From: Heterocephalus glaber
Lineage: Eukaryota; Chordata; Mammalia; Rodentia; Bathyergidae
NCBI RefSeq assembly: GCF_000247695.1
Contig: NW_004624748.1
Coordinates: 8,391,963 to 8,455,962, forward strand
Reading direction: 5' to 3'
DNA: 64,000 nucleotides
The notes below the pieces were generated by a model. It was not told the DNA's origin and ran no database searches. It saw only the letters and a list, made by a program, of their open reading frames with translations. Below, piece after piece: positions 32,035 to 43,803 of the stretch; position 1 is the first letter of the stretch; every line of letters starts with the position of its first letter. The position numbers and the translations under genes are program-made.

Positions 32035-33385
32035 GCTGTGGAGGTGCAATGGTGACTGGACACTGCACAGGTGTTCCACACCCTATGTTCAGAAGAGCCA
32101 AGGAAGGGGGCTGAGGTCGCTTTGGCCAAAGTCAGGTTGGCTCCACTGTACACAGCTCAGAACAGCTTGCCCCCTCTACCCTGAATCAAGGCTGTCTAGT
32201 AAGAACCAGGGACGACCTGCACAGGGCCTTGAGGGGTGGCAGTCTACCTTATTGTGTGACAGCTACCAAGAAGATGGCACTCAGAAGAGAAACCGGCCTG
32301 GATTTCTAGGACCTGAATCTTTTCCTGATGCTTCCTAAAACAGTGTGGTAAACTGAGACAAAAATCTAGGCTCCTGAAGCCCAGCACCACTCAAGCTGTT
32401 TCAAACAGTGGTGCTAAAACTGCCTCCCAAACAACATTTCAAAGTTAGTCACTCATTAAATATGCATGTTAGCAGGATTGGTGTTTATCCAGATAAATTA
32501 CCTTCTGGGTCATTCTTCTTAAGCCATTTCCAGTCCCTTTTGTAAAGGCCCCTTATGTAAATGCCCTGCCATGTGGCAGAAGGTGCAGAACATGCCAGAT
32601 GAACATACGTCTGAAAAGACAGTTTTATCTTTGGGAAGAGATATGAGTGTATAAATTAACACAATTCTACAAACTTAAAAACATAAGCCCAGTAACATAT
32701 CTTTCCCAAATTAAAAAAAGAAAAAAGAAAAAGAAAAACAAAACAGGATAACATGGCCTGAAAGAGGCAGACTAATAGTACACCAGGAAATCGACCTGTG
32801 AACATCAAGCAATAGGCAAAAGATTTACACTCACATACAACTGAGCATTAAGATATAGAGTTAAAATTAACTTCTACAGATGTTCAAAGGGAGTTATCAT
32901 TTTGAATTACCATTTCAACTTTCTCTGGAATAACTATTTACCGGAATTAAAGTTATGTCTAAGAAGTGAGTGTTCTGCTTCTTCCTCTTTCTTTTCTGTT
33001 TGACTTTGTTGGTGAGCAGTACAAAGGTCTAACTGCTCGCCATGAGAAAGAGGAGAGAAAGGAAAAGCAGACTGGAGCTCTTGGACACCTGCCCTATCAC
33101 CTCACGAGGTAAACCCTTCCTCCGGTTCTCACACGTTTTCCTTCCACACCGACACCTAAGACTTCCTGGGAAGGGCACCCTTCTGCCAAAGCCTGTGTTA
33201 CAGAATGGGACCAGATCAACTCCTCTGAATTATTTTCCACTCACTCTCTAATCTTTTCAGGCATCTGCTGTCTTTCCCCTACCCCCAGGCCCTACCTGGG
33301 CCCTTTCCCAGAGTCCCTAGCCTTTCCCTCAGGGGACTTGCCTTAGTTTGCTTTAGTTTATAGCTGTAGACTTTTAAAAATTACT
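32035..33385. other. No recognised gene
   Basis: Mostly unique. An A-rich AAAAAG/AAAAC run lies at 32711-32742, and a GC-richer part at 33040-33330 could be old L2. No domain is recognised in short frames. Confidence 0.4.
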
Positions 33386-33389
33386 TGTG

Positions 33390-33525
33390 CATTGCATGTT
33401 CACGCCTCAGACTGGAAGCAACACAATGCAGGGGCACCTGTTTTGTTCACCAAGTAAACCTACAACCTAGCAAAAAAACCTTAATCCCACAGGTAATGAA
33501 TAAATCTTCTGATTGAATAAATGGA
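33390..33525 (+). mobile_element. L2 LINE 3' end, diverged
   Basis: TCACGCCTCAGACTGGAAGC, GGGGCACCTGTTTTGTTCAC and GGTAATGAATAAATCTTCTG, then ATTGAATAAATGG. The order fits the L2 terminus. Confidence 0.5.
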
Positions 33526-33529
33526 GAAT

Positions 33530-34325
33530 TAGCTATTTAGTTAATGAATCTAAGACCTTTTTCCACTCTAAATTCTAAAACTATGAGCTTGTCCTTAAAT
33601 ACAACTTTTACCTTCAAATATATCATAAAACTATATGGATGCTTTTCCTTGTGTCCTTGTTGCCAGCTGAATCTAAATGTACTTTAATAATAAGGGACAT
33701 TGCAACTAAATAGAGTGGACACATGTGGTAACTAAATGGAGAAAACTGATGTCCATGTCTGGTCAGCAAAGCTGACACCCTTTTTGGAGGAACAAGGCAG
33801 ATGCTTTGACCAAGGCAACAACCCTGTAACCATGTCCCACAGGCATGTCCTATACCGGAGAGAGTGCAAATCCTTAACTTCCTGGATAGCACCATGGAGT
33901 CATGATCACTAGCAACTCCCACCCAGCCCACTGGTTTGATCAGAGGGTGACTTAGCACCTTAATTCTACACTGATATCCCCTGGCAAGGGAAGTCAGGCA
34001 GCCTACTTCCATAGCCTTCTCTGCTGTAGTTCTGCTTTATGATGTAATCTAATTATTAACTGTGTTAGGAATGGACAGACTGCATGCCACCAGCCTTCTG
34101 ACCAGCTGAAGAGCTTCATGACTAAGGGTCCTGCTGCATGATTCTTGGTGTCCTTTCTTCCCAGTGCCATCCCCACACTCGCACGGAGGCGAGGAGACAA
34201 TAAATGTCATTTTCCTAAAGTATCTGTGGGCCTGAGATTTTACATTATGCTTTCAACGATACCGATAAAAGTGTTTAACATACCAAATTATTTATTTATT
34301 TGCAACACTTATTTATTTGCCAATT
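33530..34325. other. No recognised gene
   Basis: Contains a 129-codon minus-strand frame at 33623-34012 without a recognisable domain. Direct repeats of TTATTTATTTG occur at 34290-34320. Confidence 0.4.
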
Positions 34326-34327
34326 AA

Positions 34328-34494
34328 TTGAGCCCAGGGCCTTCACACTGAGCAACATTCCCAGCCCTTTCTTTAATTTTTTTTTATTTTGAGAAAGGTC
34401 TTAACTGACCAAGTGGGGCTCAAACTTGTGATCTTCCTGCCTCAGCCTCCCAGGGTTCTGGGATTAGAGGAGTGTAGCACTACACCCAGCCCAA
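34328..34494 (-). mobile_element. B1-dID composite SINE
   Basis: Plus-strand order is ID-like unit (AGCCCAGGGCCTTCACACTG, AGCAACATTCCCAGCCC), T-rich linker, then B1 (TTTTGAGAAAGGTCTTAACT, CCTCAGCCTCCCAGGGTTCT). On the minus strand this is B1 then dID. Confidence 0.85.
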
Positions 34495-34728
34495 ATATAA
34501 TTTTAAATGAATACACGGAAACTGGAAGTGTTAAAAAGAATAAGGTGGAAGGTTGGTTATTTCTGGCAGAAAATGTCTCACACTAATATGGGAAACGGAC
34601 AGAGTTCTGCTCTCAACCCCAGGAAGATAATGGCTGTATCTTCCTTATGTAAGAATCTTTGCAGGTCTGGGGCAGTATCTGCACACCAAAATATCTGCAT
34701 AGAAATAATTCTCAACCATTCCTTTTAA

Positions 34729-34743
34729 GTGTGTGTGTGTGTC

Positions 34744-34775
<32 letters not shown>

Positions 34776-34781
34776 TGTGTT
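34729..34781. repeat. (GT)n microsatellite
   Basis: (GT) run interrupted by single CT and AT units. Protein frames over it are artefacts. Confidence 0.95.
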
Positions 34782-34934
34782 GCAGTGAACGGAGAGGAGT
34801 CTTTTTTGGATCACTTGAGTATATTGAGAAAAGAAATGTGTTCAGCCATGTGTTAAAGTCTTGTATTTTCAAATTTCTGGGGCACTCATTGACTGGCAGG
34901 AATGAAGGAAAGTATAAAGTTCTGACAACTGTAT

Positions 34935-35385
34935 TAGTTCCTGCTGATGCTGTAACAACCACAAGCTCAGTGGCTTAAACAACACAAATTTACTATCTGA
35001 TAATTCTGCAGGTCAAATGTCTAAAATAAGTCTTCTTGAATTAAAATTAAGGCAACGCCATGCTGGTTCCCTTGTGAAGCACATTCCTCATCTTTTCAGC
35101 TCCCAGAAGCTGCTGCATCTCCTGGCTAGAGGTGCTGCACCACTCTAACTCTGTCCCTATCCGCTACCACATGTCCTTCTCCTACTGACCCTCCCACTTC
35201 TTTTATGAAACCCCATGTGAATATGTTTTGGGCCTACTGGGAAAATTCAAGATAGTTCCTCCATCTCAAGATCCTTAACATCTGCAAAGTCATTTTTGCC
35301 ATGTAAAGTAAAATATTCACAGGTTCAAGGAATTATTCCTTGGTATCTTTGGTCGGGGACTCCTTATTCAACGTACCACACTAAT
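34935..35385 (-). mobile_element. MaLR (MLT1-like) LTR, diverged
   Basis: GTATTAGTTCCTGCTGATGC, CTCAGTGGCTTAAACAACAC, AGCTCCCAGAAGCTGCTGCA, CCCATGTGAATATG and ACATCTGCAAAGTC follow a reverse-complement MLT1-type LTR. It is old and has no internal region. Confidence 0.65.
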
Positions 35386-35389
35386 GAAT

Positions 35390-35760
35390 AATTCAATATT
35401 ATCTATCCATAAAGCCCTTGACATCTGAGATTTTCATTCAATTAAGAATATAATTTCAGCCTTCTTAATACAGGATTAGGTTGAAGTCTCTTTGAGTCAA
35501 TCTTCTTCACTATGTAACTTTAGTTATCCTAAGACCCTTTTGTCTGCATCAGTCCTAAAATCTAGATAACACCATTAGTCCCTCATTTGCTGTGCAAGGC
35601 CTATCTAACATAATGCCTTAAATATTTAGAGGCATTAGCATGTATACATAACAGTTTCTTACACACCTAGAGTCACTCAGCCGACAGCTTCAACTATCTA
35701 CACAAATGTGATATCCAGCAGATAAACAACAGTGAGTGACGAGCACAAGCCAACACAGAT
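35390..35760. other. No recognised element
   Basis: Intronic DNA; nothing supported. Confidence 0.4.
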
Positions 35761-35764
35761 GCAG

Positions 35765-36060
35765 CTCAGCAAGCATTTACATCTGGGCACCAACTAAGCA
35801 CTGAGCTCAGCACTAGACACCAGGGAGACTGCATAAGATGATAAAGCACTGTGCCCTGAAGATGAAAGAAAATGCACACAGAGGAAAACCCCAAAATGCT
35901 AAGTGCCATACTGCAAAAATGAAAAAACACTTCAGAGTTGAAGGGGAGGGAGGTGATCAGAAATGACTGTTCAGACAATGACATCACATAAAGTAGCACT
36001 TAGGCTTGGCTTAAACATGGGTAGACTTTCCCTACAGAACCTTTCCAATTAGAGGAAAAA
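35765..36060 (-). mobile_element. L2 LINE remnant
   Basis: AGCAAGCATTTACATCTGGG, CACTGAGCTCAGCACTAGAC, CCAGGGAGACTGCATAAGAT and later AGGGAGGTGATCAGAAATGA resemble reverse-complement L2 3' sequence. Confidence 0.55.
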
Positions 36061-36064
36061 GAAT

Positions 36065-36722
36065 AAATCACAGTCACAGAGCAAGTAGGTCCTCATTCAG
36101 AATCTATCCATCACTTTTGCACATTGTTTCCAAATAAAGTAGCCTTGTTTCTAATTATTAAAATACCTCTTTTTTGGTAATTTAAGTCCAAAATTACAGA
36201 AAAACCCAAAAATAAAGTAAAAATCTACCCTATAGCCCACCCATCGCAAAATAACATACACACTCTTCAAACATCTATAAAGACATACACAAAATACACA
36301 CCTTTCATACATTTGGGTCAGTGGTTACTTGGTTCACCACAAAGGTAAATGCAGCAAAATGAGGCTGGGAAGGTGTCCTGTGTTTCCTTAACTCGTGTGC
36401 ATATCTATTTGGTGCCCACTAACTGCAGAGCCAAACTGCTGGCCAAAGCGGTTTTCATCTACTCTGTGATCCAGAACCCATCAGCTGAACAGCTTCTTTA
36501 TCTACCTCTCACATAACCAATCATATTTCCCCTGCTCTCAGTTACCCAAAGTCAGACAGTAGACACCTGGAGACCACCCACTCCTACATCCCAGAGTCCA
36601 CTGACATTATTCAAACTAGCCAGTCCTAAACTGCTTCCCTGCTGTAACTGACTTTTCCCACACACGAGGCAGGGGGGGACTGATTCTAACCTAGATGGCT
36701 CTGTGTCTGTTATAATAAAAAA
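36065..36722. other. No recognised element
   Basis: Intronic DNA; nothing supported. Confidence 0.4.
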
Positions 36723-36724
36723 TC

Positions 36725-36835
36725 TGTCAGCCAGGAGAGGCACAGGCCTATGATCCCAGCTACTTGAGAAACTAAAACAGAAAGATTGCACAGAATTGCA
36801 GGTTTAAGGATAAGTCTGGGCAACTTCTTTCAACT
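36725..36835 (+). mobile_element. B1-type SINE, diverged
   Basis: GTCAGCCAGGAGAGGCACAG, CTATGATCCCAGCTACTTGA and GATAAGTCTGGGCAACTTC form an old 7SL-derived monomer. Confidence 0.6.
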
Positions 36836-37202
36836 GCACTGGCATCTCTGTAGCAACACCCAGTCAGGACCATAAATTAAAATTCTATGGGTACAAATAA
36901 GACAGAAAGGAGAAAACGATTTTATAAGCATAGCCCTGAAAGCAAAAAGTGACAACAGACAATGATAAAAGACACCAAAAAGTTACTAAATCAATCCATT
37001 TATCCCTGAGCCTTGTCATGCAGAAGTCTTGGTATGATTATGGGCAAAGTCCTATATGCTTCTAGCAGCAGAGGACATACAGGAATTAAACAATCCTTAC
37101 AAAGCGGTGCTGGTAATGATGAGACTGAGAAAAAGTTAAGAGTATGTACTATGTAGTCAAGTGCAGATTTTAGAAGATAAATGATTTTAAAATAACTTTC
37201 AA

Positions 37203-37258
37203 GGGATGGGGATATAGTGCCTGGGTTCAAACCCCACCAACCTCCCTCAAAAAAAGAA
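37203..37258 (+). mobile_element. dID fragment
   Basis: GGGATGGGGATATAGTGCCT is joined directly to GGGTTCAAACCCCACC, then an A-rich tail. The middle of the tRNA-like unit is deleted. Confidence 0.65.
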
Positions 37259-37259
37259 C

Positions 37260-38005
37260 AACTTTTGCCAGAAATGTTAAAATTAGTCTGAGTACTTTAG
37301 GAGTATTTCAATATTCTCAAGTTAATATCTGCTGAATCGTTTGCCTCAGTAGTTGGGCGTGAGCTCTGCTCTCAAATCAAGCAAAAGAGCAAGACCAAAC
37401 TCTGTGTGATGCAAGAAGATCCATTTCCTCGAGGGAAAAGACTGCAACAGGCCATGCCTAAGATTCCTTTCAGCTCTGACATATTTTAAAGCTGAATTGT
37501 CACTATTAAATCTATAGTGTGAATTCCAATCACACAGCCATTATCACAAATTATAGGCTTACTTGTACCTTATAACACGAAATGTAACAACTTTAGACAG
37601 AAGGAAAGGAAAGGAAAAGAAAAAAATGGTAAGAACCCAAAGATCAAAATCTTCCCTTAAGGAATGTATGTCATGAAGAAACATCAATCTCTCCCAGTCA
37701 GGATATTTAGAAATTACAGTTAAAAATGCCACACAAAAATATTTACAGGCACATGGCCAGAAAACAGATGCTTATGATTAATTTTAAGAAGGGAGGTACA
37801 GAAATGAGAAGAAAGATGAGGAGAGAAGTTCCCATTCTCAGCACACACATACAATGAGGCTCGAAACAGAAAATACTTCTGTAAGGGTTGACTCTCTGCT
37901 CCTGCAGAACACACAAGTAAGCTTGCACAGTGGCTATGAACAGCTCAAAGGCACAAGGCTTCTGTAAAATAAATAAGTAAAGTAGCTTGGAAAGAACACA
38001 TTATT
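37260..38005. other. No recognised element
   Basis: Intronic DNA with a short GGAAA run at 37601-37626; nothing supported. Confidence 0.4.
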
Positions 38006-38007
38006 GT

Positions 38008-38112
38008 TCAAGAGTCAGGAAGCTTTGGAGCCCAGCCCAGCAAAACACTCTGTAACTTAAGGTGCACCCTTCCAAGTCTCGGTCTGTTTATAAAGGACTC
38101 AGAGATAATTCC
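38008..38112 (+). mobile_element. MIR fragment
   Basis: GAGTCAGGAAGCTTTGGAGC, CACTCTGTAACTTAAGGTGC and CCAAGTCTCGGTCTGTTTAT fit a degraded MIR core. Confidence 0.5.
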
Positions 38113-38114
38113 AG

Positions 38115-39025
38115 ACATGTGTGACTTCATGTCAATTCAACTTTCCTTAGAGAAAACGTGTTTAAAAGCAGAATACTTATAATTTGGAAAGGATCGGCAG
38201 AGATTATTTCAATATGCGTTTCAGCGCCGCTGAACACTAAGGAAGCAGAAGTTCCAGGACTACCTCTCCAAACCAGGTCCATTTCTCCAGAAAAGAAGCA
38301 CCATGACACAACTGCCTGTTACTCAGCTCAACAGCTATCTCAGCCACCTAAATTTTTTTTCTTCATTATACCTCAGATGATACTCAATATGGCTTAGAAT
38401 ATCGTCATCAAAGCAGAGAGCTAAAAGTGTGTGTGCGGTGCTAATTTGATGATGGTCGCTTTGCCGTCTGGCCCCTTAGAATAAGGACTGAAAACTGTAG
38501 ATAGAGAGGGCTGTGGTGAGATAAATGATGTATAATTACTTATGCTATAAACTCATCTAGTTGAAAGAACTTCACAAATTTCTGTCAAATTTTTCCAGTA
38601 GATCTTACTCCTTGGCTATTGGAAAAAAGAGAGGAAAGGGTAAGTAAGCCTTATAGGAAGTCAGAGGCTTAGGGCAGAACAAGCCCAGCAAGACCCAAGT
38701 TCTGCTCCAGCTACAATTTCATGCCTTCTCAGTATTATGGGGGAAAGCCAAACAATTGAGAATTAAAATAACACAATCGTTGAGTAAACTTCTCCAGGAG
38801 ACTGGCCCACTGTGTCCCCTCACAATTAAGCTATCTCATTACTTCAAGTGACCACTATCATCTTCTTCTTAGAGACTACTACAAGGAGAAGGCATAGGGT
38901 TGGAGACCCTCAGAGCAAAGCCACTCCATCACAAAACCCAGCCAACTCTCTCTGAAGCCCACCTCAGCCGGGGTTGTCTGATAAAATACAAAGTGCCCAG
39001 TTAGATTTTAATTTCAGATAAAGAA
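38115..39025. other. Unique sequence with regulatory-looking features
   Basis: No gene recognised. It contains an odd-centred palindrome TTCAGCG-C-CGCTGAA at 38220-38234. At 38400-38480 CpGs are retained (GTGCGGTGC, GGTCGCTTTGCCGTC). These are only hints of function. Confidence 0.35.
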
Positions 39026-39027
39026 CA

Positions 39028-39350
39028 GACTGATCCTTGATTTATAATGGTTTGACTTATGCTTTTTCTACTTCAGGATGATGAGAAAGTGTACCAATAA
39101 AACCATCCTGTTTTTCACTTTCCACACAGTATTCAATAAATTACATAAAAATTTCAATACTTTCTTACAAAACAGACCATGTGAGATACTTTTGCCCAAC
39201 TGTAGGTCAATGTAAGTGTTCTGAGCACATTTAAAGTAGGCTAGACTAAGCTATGATGTTAGTTTATCAGATGCAATATTTTATCAAATTACAATATTTT
39301 CTATTTACAATGAGCTTATCCAGATATAACTCCATCATAAGAAATATCTG
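39028..39350. mobile_element. Tigger-type non-autonomous DNA transposon
   Basis: TTGATTTATAATGGTTTGAC, CATCCTGTTTTTCACTTTCC, GCCCAACTGTAGGTCAATGT, AAGTGTTCTGAGCACATTTA and TAGACTAAGCTATGATGTTA follow a common Tigger/pogo-like MITE consensus. The ends (TTTATAATGG...; ...CCATCATAAG) are degraded inverted repeats. Confidence 0.65.
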
Positions 39351-39359
39351 TTAATTTTT

Positions 39360-40535
39360 TCTTAGTAAAAATACTTCACAAATATTATATGTGCCATCTG
39401 ACATTAAAAAAAAGTTTATTTGAAATTCAAATTTAATTGGATATCCTGCATTTTTACTTGCTAACTCTTACAACCATACCCACTAATCTTTTAATATTCT
39501 TACAAGATATTCTATAGTACAAAAGGAAAAATAAATTATGGACCAAAAAATATGGTGGATGGGGAGGAATCAATAGCTGATTCTCTTTTTTAAGTTCAAC
39601 AACAGAAAGAGGAGGAAATGGTTTTAAAACAACAATAAAACTGTCATTGAATTAAACAACCTCAAAAGGGGCCTGGGGCCTGCAAGACATCATCTCTTTT
39701 CATAGTACTATACTCTAAATATTAAAGTACCCCATTAGAAAGATGAGGGTAGATTAACAGTATTTTAAAATTCCATGCTTACAAAGTTTTCTAATACAAT
39801 TGACTCCATTGTCTGTGGTAGACATCACTTTTATACTCATTTATGGCATTCAGTGTCAGTGCTACCACTTTTCACATAATTACTTCCTTTAGTGACATAT
39901 ATGAGGCCTCCCTAAATTCTTTCCTGGTATACAGAGAATACATCTGTGACACCAGCTTTGGAAAGATAAACTTTGGAAACCCAACTGGGTTATGTAAGGA
40001 AGGTGGCTGGTAGAAAGAGAAGGGCTGGTGTTGACAGAAGCTCTCAGGAAGGCTTGAGTCAGGGTCAGGAGGTGGAAAATGGACATACTGCCAGTACCTC
40101 GGCTCCTCAATGTGGCTGTGTTATCCAGAGTGATCAGACACACCCATGCTCCAAACACAGGCCAGGCCAAAGAGAGGAATCTGGAGACTGTTAGTATCTC
40201 TGTTCCTTACATCCAGTGAAGGAGGAGGATCAGAAATGACAAGAAGAATAAAATCATTATAAGATGGAGCCACTGAATGTAGATGTCATATTATAAAAAC
40301 AGAATCATTTATTCAGCAAGAAACAAATTTATTTAAATTGACTGATTAGTTGACTGAGAAAGTGCTGGGCAATGGCAATTAATAAACAATGCTTTTTTGA
40401 TCATGCACAATTTCAGCCTGGTGTTAAGATGTTGCTAGTAGAAAAAACAAAGGATATATTCTATATCAACCTCTCCATTTTACTTTAAAGCATCAACATC
40501 CCTTGATTAAAAAATAGTATTAGTGATAAACATGT
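39360..40535. other. No recognised element
   Basis: AT-rich; short frames at 39889-40194 on both strands without recognisable content. Confidence 0.4.
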
Positions 40536-40539
40536 ACAT

Positions 40540-40755
40540 GGATAGCAGCCATTGCGCTTGGAGCTTTACACAAATTAATCATCTCATTCAATGCTCACCA
40601 ACATCTATAAATTAAAGAAAAATTCCTTACATTTTTCTATTTAATCTTATAGGAAGACTAACAAGAAGTGAAGTAGCTACACACATAGTAAACTGCAAGG
40701 GTGTAATTCAGATCCACTGGAGACTAAACCAAGTGCTATCCTCTTCACCTGAGTA
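40540..40755 (-). mobile_element. MIR SINE, diverged
   Basis: GCGCTTGGAGCTTTACACAA, ATCATCTCATTCAATGCTCA and GAAGTAGCTACACACATAGT fit a degraded reverse-complement MIR. Confidence 0.5.
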
Positions 40756-41043
40756 GATTAAGGGACATGCACTCTGATTGGTAATGGTGACACAATAAAT
40801 AAATGCATTAACTACCAAGGGAGCTCACTCATACAGTGTATAACCTTAGTTATACAATGAAGCGAAGTCATCTCTAAAGACCTTTCCACTTCCAAAACTA
40901 TGCTGTATTCCATTTGAAAGAAAAATTGCTCATGGTCAGCTATACATCCTCTCTGTACATGAGTCTTAGAGAGAGAGGGTAAGTGGCTTGTTAAGACCTT
41001 TCAAATCCACATCCAGAGCCCTACCATCAAAACACAGCTGGAG

Positions 41044-41136
41044 GGCTGGGGATTTAGCTCAGTGGTTTCGCTGCTTGCTGCACAAGCACAAGGACCCAAG
41101 TTCGATCCCCAGTACCAAAAAAAAAAAAAAAAAAAA
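41044..41136 (+). mobile_element. ID SINE
   Basis: GGCTGGGGATTTAGCTCAGT, GCTTGCTGCACAAGCACAAG and GACCCAAGTTCGATCCCCAG, then about 19 A. The 8-bp flanks AGCTGGAG (41036-41043 and 41138-41145) match exactly. It is of the CTGCRCAAG subgroup. Confidence 0.95.
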
Positions 41137-41684
41137 TAGCTGGAGCCATAATCTCTGATTATGCAACAATGTTGCAAGATGGAAGAGGTAAACATAAAAC
41201 CATGTGGGTTACAAACCTAACTACAATGTACTATTAACTCTTGGCTCACACTTTTCAATAAAAAAGGAAATAGCTCAAAACCTATTATGTTATCTACCAT
41301 CTTCATAGTCACTAATATAGTCATGGAACAAAAATTAAGCACCTACTAAGCTATCACCACAATTCTAAGGTCATGTAAGGTAAGATGGTTCCACCTGACT
41401 TTTTTTAACCTATATAATCAAGGAGCTAGAAAGGTAAAATACAAAATATTCTAAAGCAAAACTATCACAGCCAAAATGTCTTGTTGGGACACTGTAATTA
41501 TTTTTCAACAATGCTATTTAATTAAGAACATCAGACAACTATCAAAATTAGAAAATAACAAGTATTAGCAAGAATATGCTGGAACTGGAACTCTTGTACT
41601 TTGTTGATGGGATGATAAAACAGTGTGGGAGTTCTTCAAAACTTTAAAAAATGAAATTATATGATCCAACAATTCTCCTTCTGG

Positions 41685-41685
<1 letters not shown>

Positions 41686-41752
<67 letters not shown>
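41686..41752. repeat. (CA)n(GA)n compound microsatellite
   Basis: (AC)n at 41686-41719 is followed by (GA)n at 41724-41752. It sits where the L1M consensus has a short CA-rich 'ggatacacacac' stretch and probably expanded from it. Confidence 0.95.
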
Positions 41753-41755
<3 letters not shown>

Positions 41756-42255
41756 GAAGGCAAGGACTCAAAGAGACATTTGCAAACCCATGCTTATAAC
41801 ACTGTTGCTCACAACAGCCAAAAAGTAAAAGCAGTTCAAGACTCCATCTATAGACGAATAAGAAAAATGTGGTAAAGGCACAAAAAGAAATATTATCTAA
41901 CCTTGAAGAGGGAAAAAATCTTGAGTCATGCTACAACATGGAGTCTACTTAGGACATTATGCTAAATTAAATAAGCTCAGCCAAAAAGACAACCATTATA
42001 AGTGTCCACTTATTTGAAGCATCTAAAGTGGTCAAATTCATAGCAACAGAAAATAGGATTGTGGTTATAAGGAACTGGGATGGGGGAAATAGACAACTGT
42101 TTAATGAATACAGAGTTTCAGGTTTGCAGATTGTAGAGTTCTGGAGACTGGTTGCACAACAATCTAAATATACTTTACCCTACTGAACTAGAATATGTTT
42201 AACACTACTGAGCTATGCAGTTAAAAACAGTGAAAATGGTAAATTTCATGTATAT

Positions 42256-42339
42256 GGGCCGGGGATGTAGCTCAGTGGCACTGCGTCTGCCTGGCAAGCG
42301 CAAGGTCCTGAGTTTGATCCCCGGTACCACAAAAAAAAA
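42256..42339 (+). mobile_element. ID SINE (GATGTAGC subgroup)
   Basis: GGGCCGGGGATGTAGCTCAG, GCACTGCGTCTGCCTGGCAA and GCGCAAGGTCCTGAGTTTGA, then CCCCGGTACCAC plus an A-run. Flanks ATGTATAT (42248-42255 and 42342-42349). It is inserted in the L1M 3' end. Confidence 0.95.
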
Positions 42340-42367
42340 GTATGTATATTTTACCTAAATGAAAAAA

Positions 42368-42450
42368 ATAATATATATATAAAAATATATATATACATAT
42401 ATATATATATATACACAAATATATATATATATACACATACATATATCAGT
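42368..42450. repeat. (TA)n-rich run
   Basis: ATATAT blocks interrupted by AAAA and ACAC, following the L1M end. Confidence 0.9.
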
Positions 42451-42454
42451 ATTT

Positions 42455-43225
42455 AACTCAAGTTTTCTGCACCCCTGGCTCTAGAGGCAGAGAACCCCTT
42501 CCCGAGGCTCTGTGGAAGCTGAACCCCAGGCCTTGCAGCACCTCACTTCCCCTATGGCAGTCCCATTCTGGAAGTTCTGAGCCTTTAATTCCTTGTCTAA
42601 CCAAATCACCTCCAAACCATTTCCTCAAATACAGAGCAGGGCTGTTTTGTGTGTGTCCTTTTTCTTTTCTTTTTTTTTTTTTTTTTAACTGGTGTAACTA
42701 CAAAAGAAGTTGTAGGGATTATTTAAAAGGTAGACAATTTTTCCATTGAATTTTTTGAATTTAGATACATTTTTAGAATTTCATCCTGAAATTTTTCTTG
42801 CGCCTTGTACCTATAGAATATCATCCACTCAAACGTAAAAGCTTCTATAAATCTCCAAGTGTCTCCTTCCCACCCAGAAAGCAGGTTCCTGTGTTGCCTA
42901 TTTTTACACTGCACAGTGAGTGGAGGGGGGGGAGCTCAGCTGCAGGAGGGCCAGAGGAAATTGTCCCAGTGAGGCTCAAAAGAAATAATGGTACATTTAG
43001 AGGACTTCTGGAAAGAGTATACACTATGGATTGATTTACATTGAAAGTGCCTCAGAAACTGGCACTTAAGCTCTCTCATCATCTTACTAAATTTATGGTT
43101 CACCAACACACCAACACACATCCACATTTTTAGTGATACACCAACTCTAAAAATTTCAAGAAACTTCATGATCTACCTATATCTACAAATTGGGGAGGAA
43201 CCGGGTAGATGAAGAGTGTCTCTGT
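42455..43225. other. Unique sequence; possible retroposed 3' end
   Basis: A T-run at 42669-42686 (A-tail on the minus strand) precedes a 63-codon minus frame at 42723-42914 ending FQDEILKMYLNSKNSMEKL. The layout hints at a retrocopy, but I recognise no parent gene and found no target duplication. Confidence 0.3.
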
Positions 43226-43227
43226 AC

Positions 43228-43800
43228 AGTGGTCCTCATTATTTGTGGCAAGTATTCTGTTCTATAAAACACTGTTAATGGTACATTAGCAAATACAGTA
43301 CTAAATCTTTGCTCCTGGAGAAATTTGGAAACAAGTTCCTGTGTCACTGGTTTTCATCAACTGATCAACACATGAGCCTGTTTTAAGTGTGTTTTTGTTT
43401 TTAAAAATACCCTTTTTGATATGTTGTTACTTCATTAGCACTGGACATTTGGTTAAGAGCAGTATCTCCCATGTTCAAGGAAAGCTTTCTAACACACATA
43501 TTTTTCTCTAAAAGGCACAATCTGGCTTTCTTACCTTTAGGAACATAAGTACATCAGCCCTAGGGGTGAGTGCCATTTTAAACAGTGAAATCACCAATTA
43601 GCACAAAAATGCAACCCCCTAAAAAACACATGATACTAAATACTGTAATTCAACTCAGCTAAGTGCATGTACCCAGAACCACTCAAATTTTTGCTGTTCT
43701 ATGAGCATCCAGCAATAACCACAATAGTACCTCAAAGAATTGATTTGAGGGTTACAAATAAATATTATCAAGTAGGCACATTCACAAATACAAATGCTTT
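43228..43800. mobile_element. DNA transposon remnant (Tigger-like, family unsure)
   Basis: GTACAGTGGTCCTCATTATT, AATACAGTACTAAATCTTTG, CTCCTGGAGAAATTTGGAAA, GAACATAAGTACATCAGCCC and AAGTGCATGTACCCAGAACC resemble a widespread mammalian DNA transposon. Reversed terminal motifs recur near 43740-43795 (GATTTGAGGG...ACAAATAC). Confidence 0.5.
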
Positions 43801-43803
43801 GAA

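Larger units (their letters stand above)
41540..42360 (+). mobile_element. L1M 3' region, interrupted
   Basis: CTTGTACTTTGTTGATGGGA, ATGATCCAACAATTCTCCTT, CATGCTACAACATGGAGTCT, GGACATTATGCTAAATTAAA and AAGTGTCCACTTATTTGAAG follow a long L1M 3' end. It is interrupted by the microsatellite at 41686-41752 and by the ID copy at 42256-42339, and ends GTATATTTTACC. It has no functional reading frame. Confidence 0.85.

Noticed and set aside
33623..34012. 129-codon minus-strand open frame
   Set aside because: No recognisable motif, no splice signals in a consistent place, and length within chance expectation for 64 kb.
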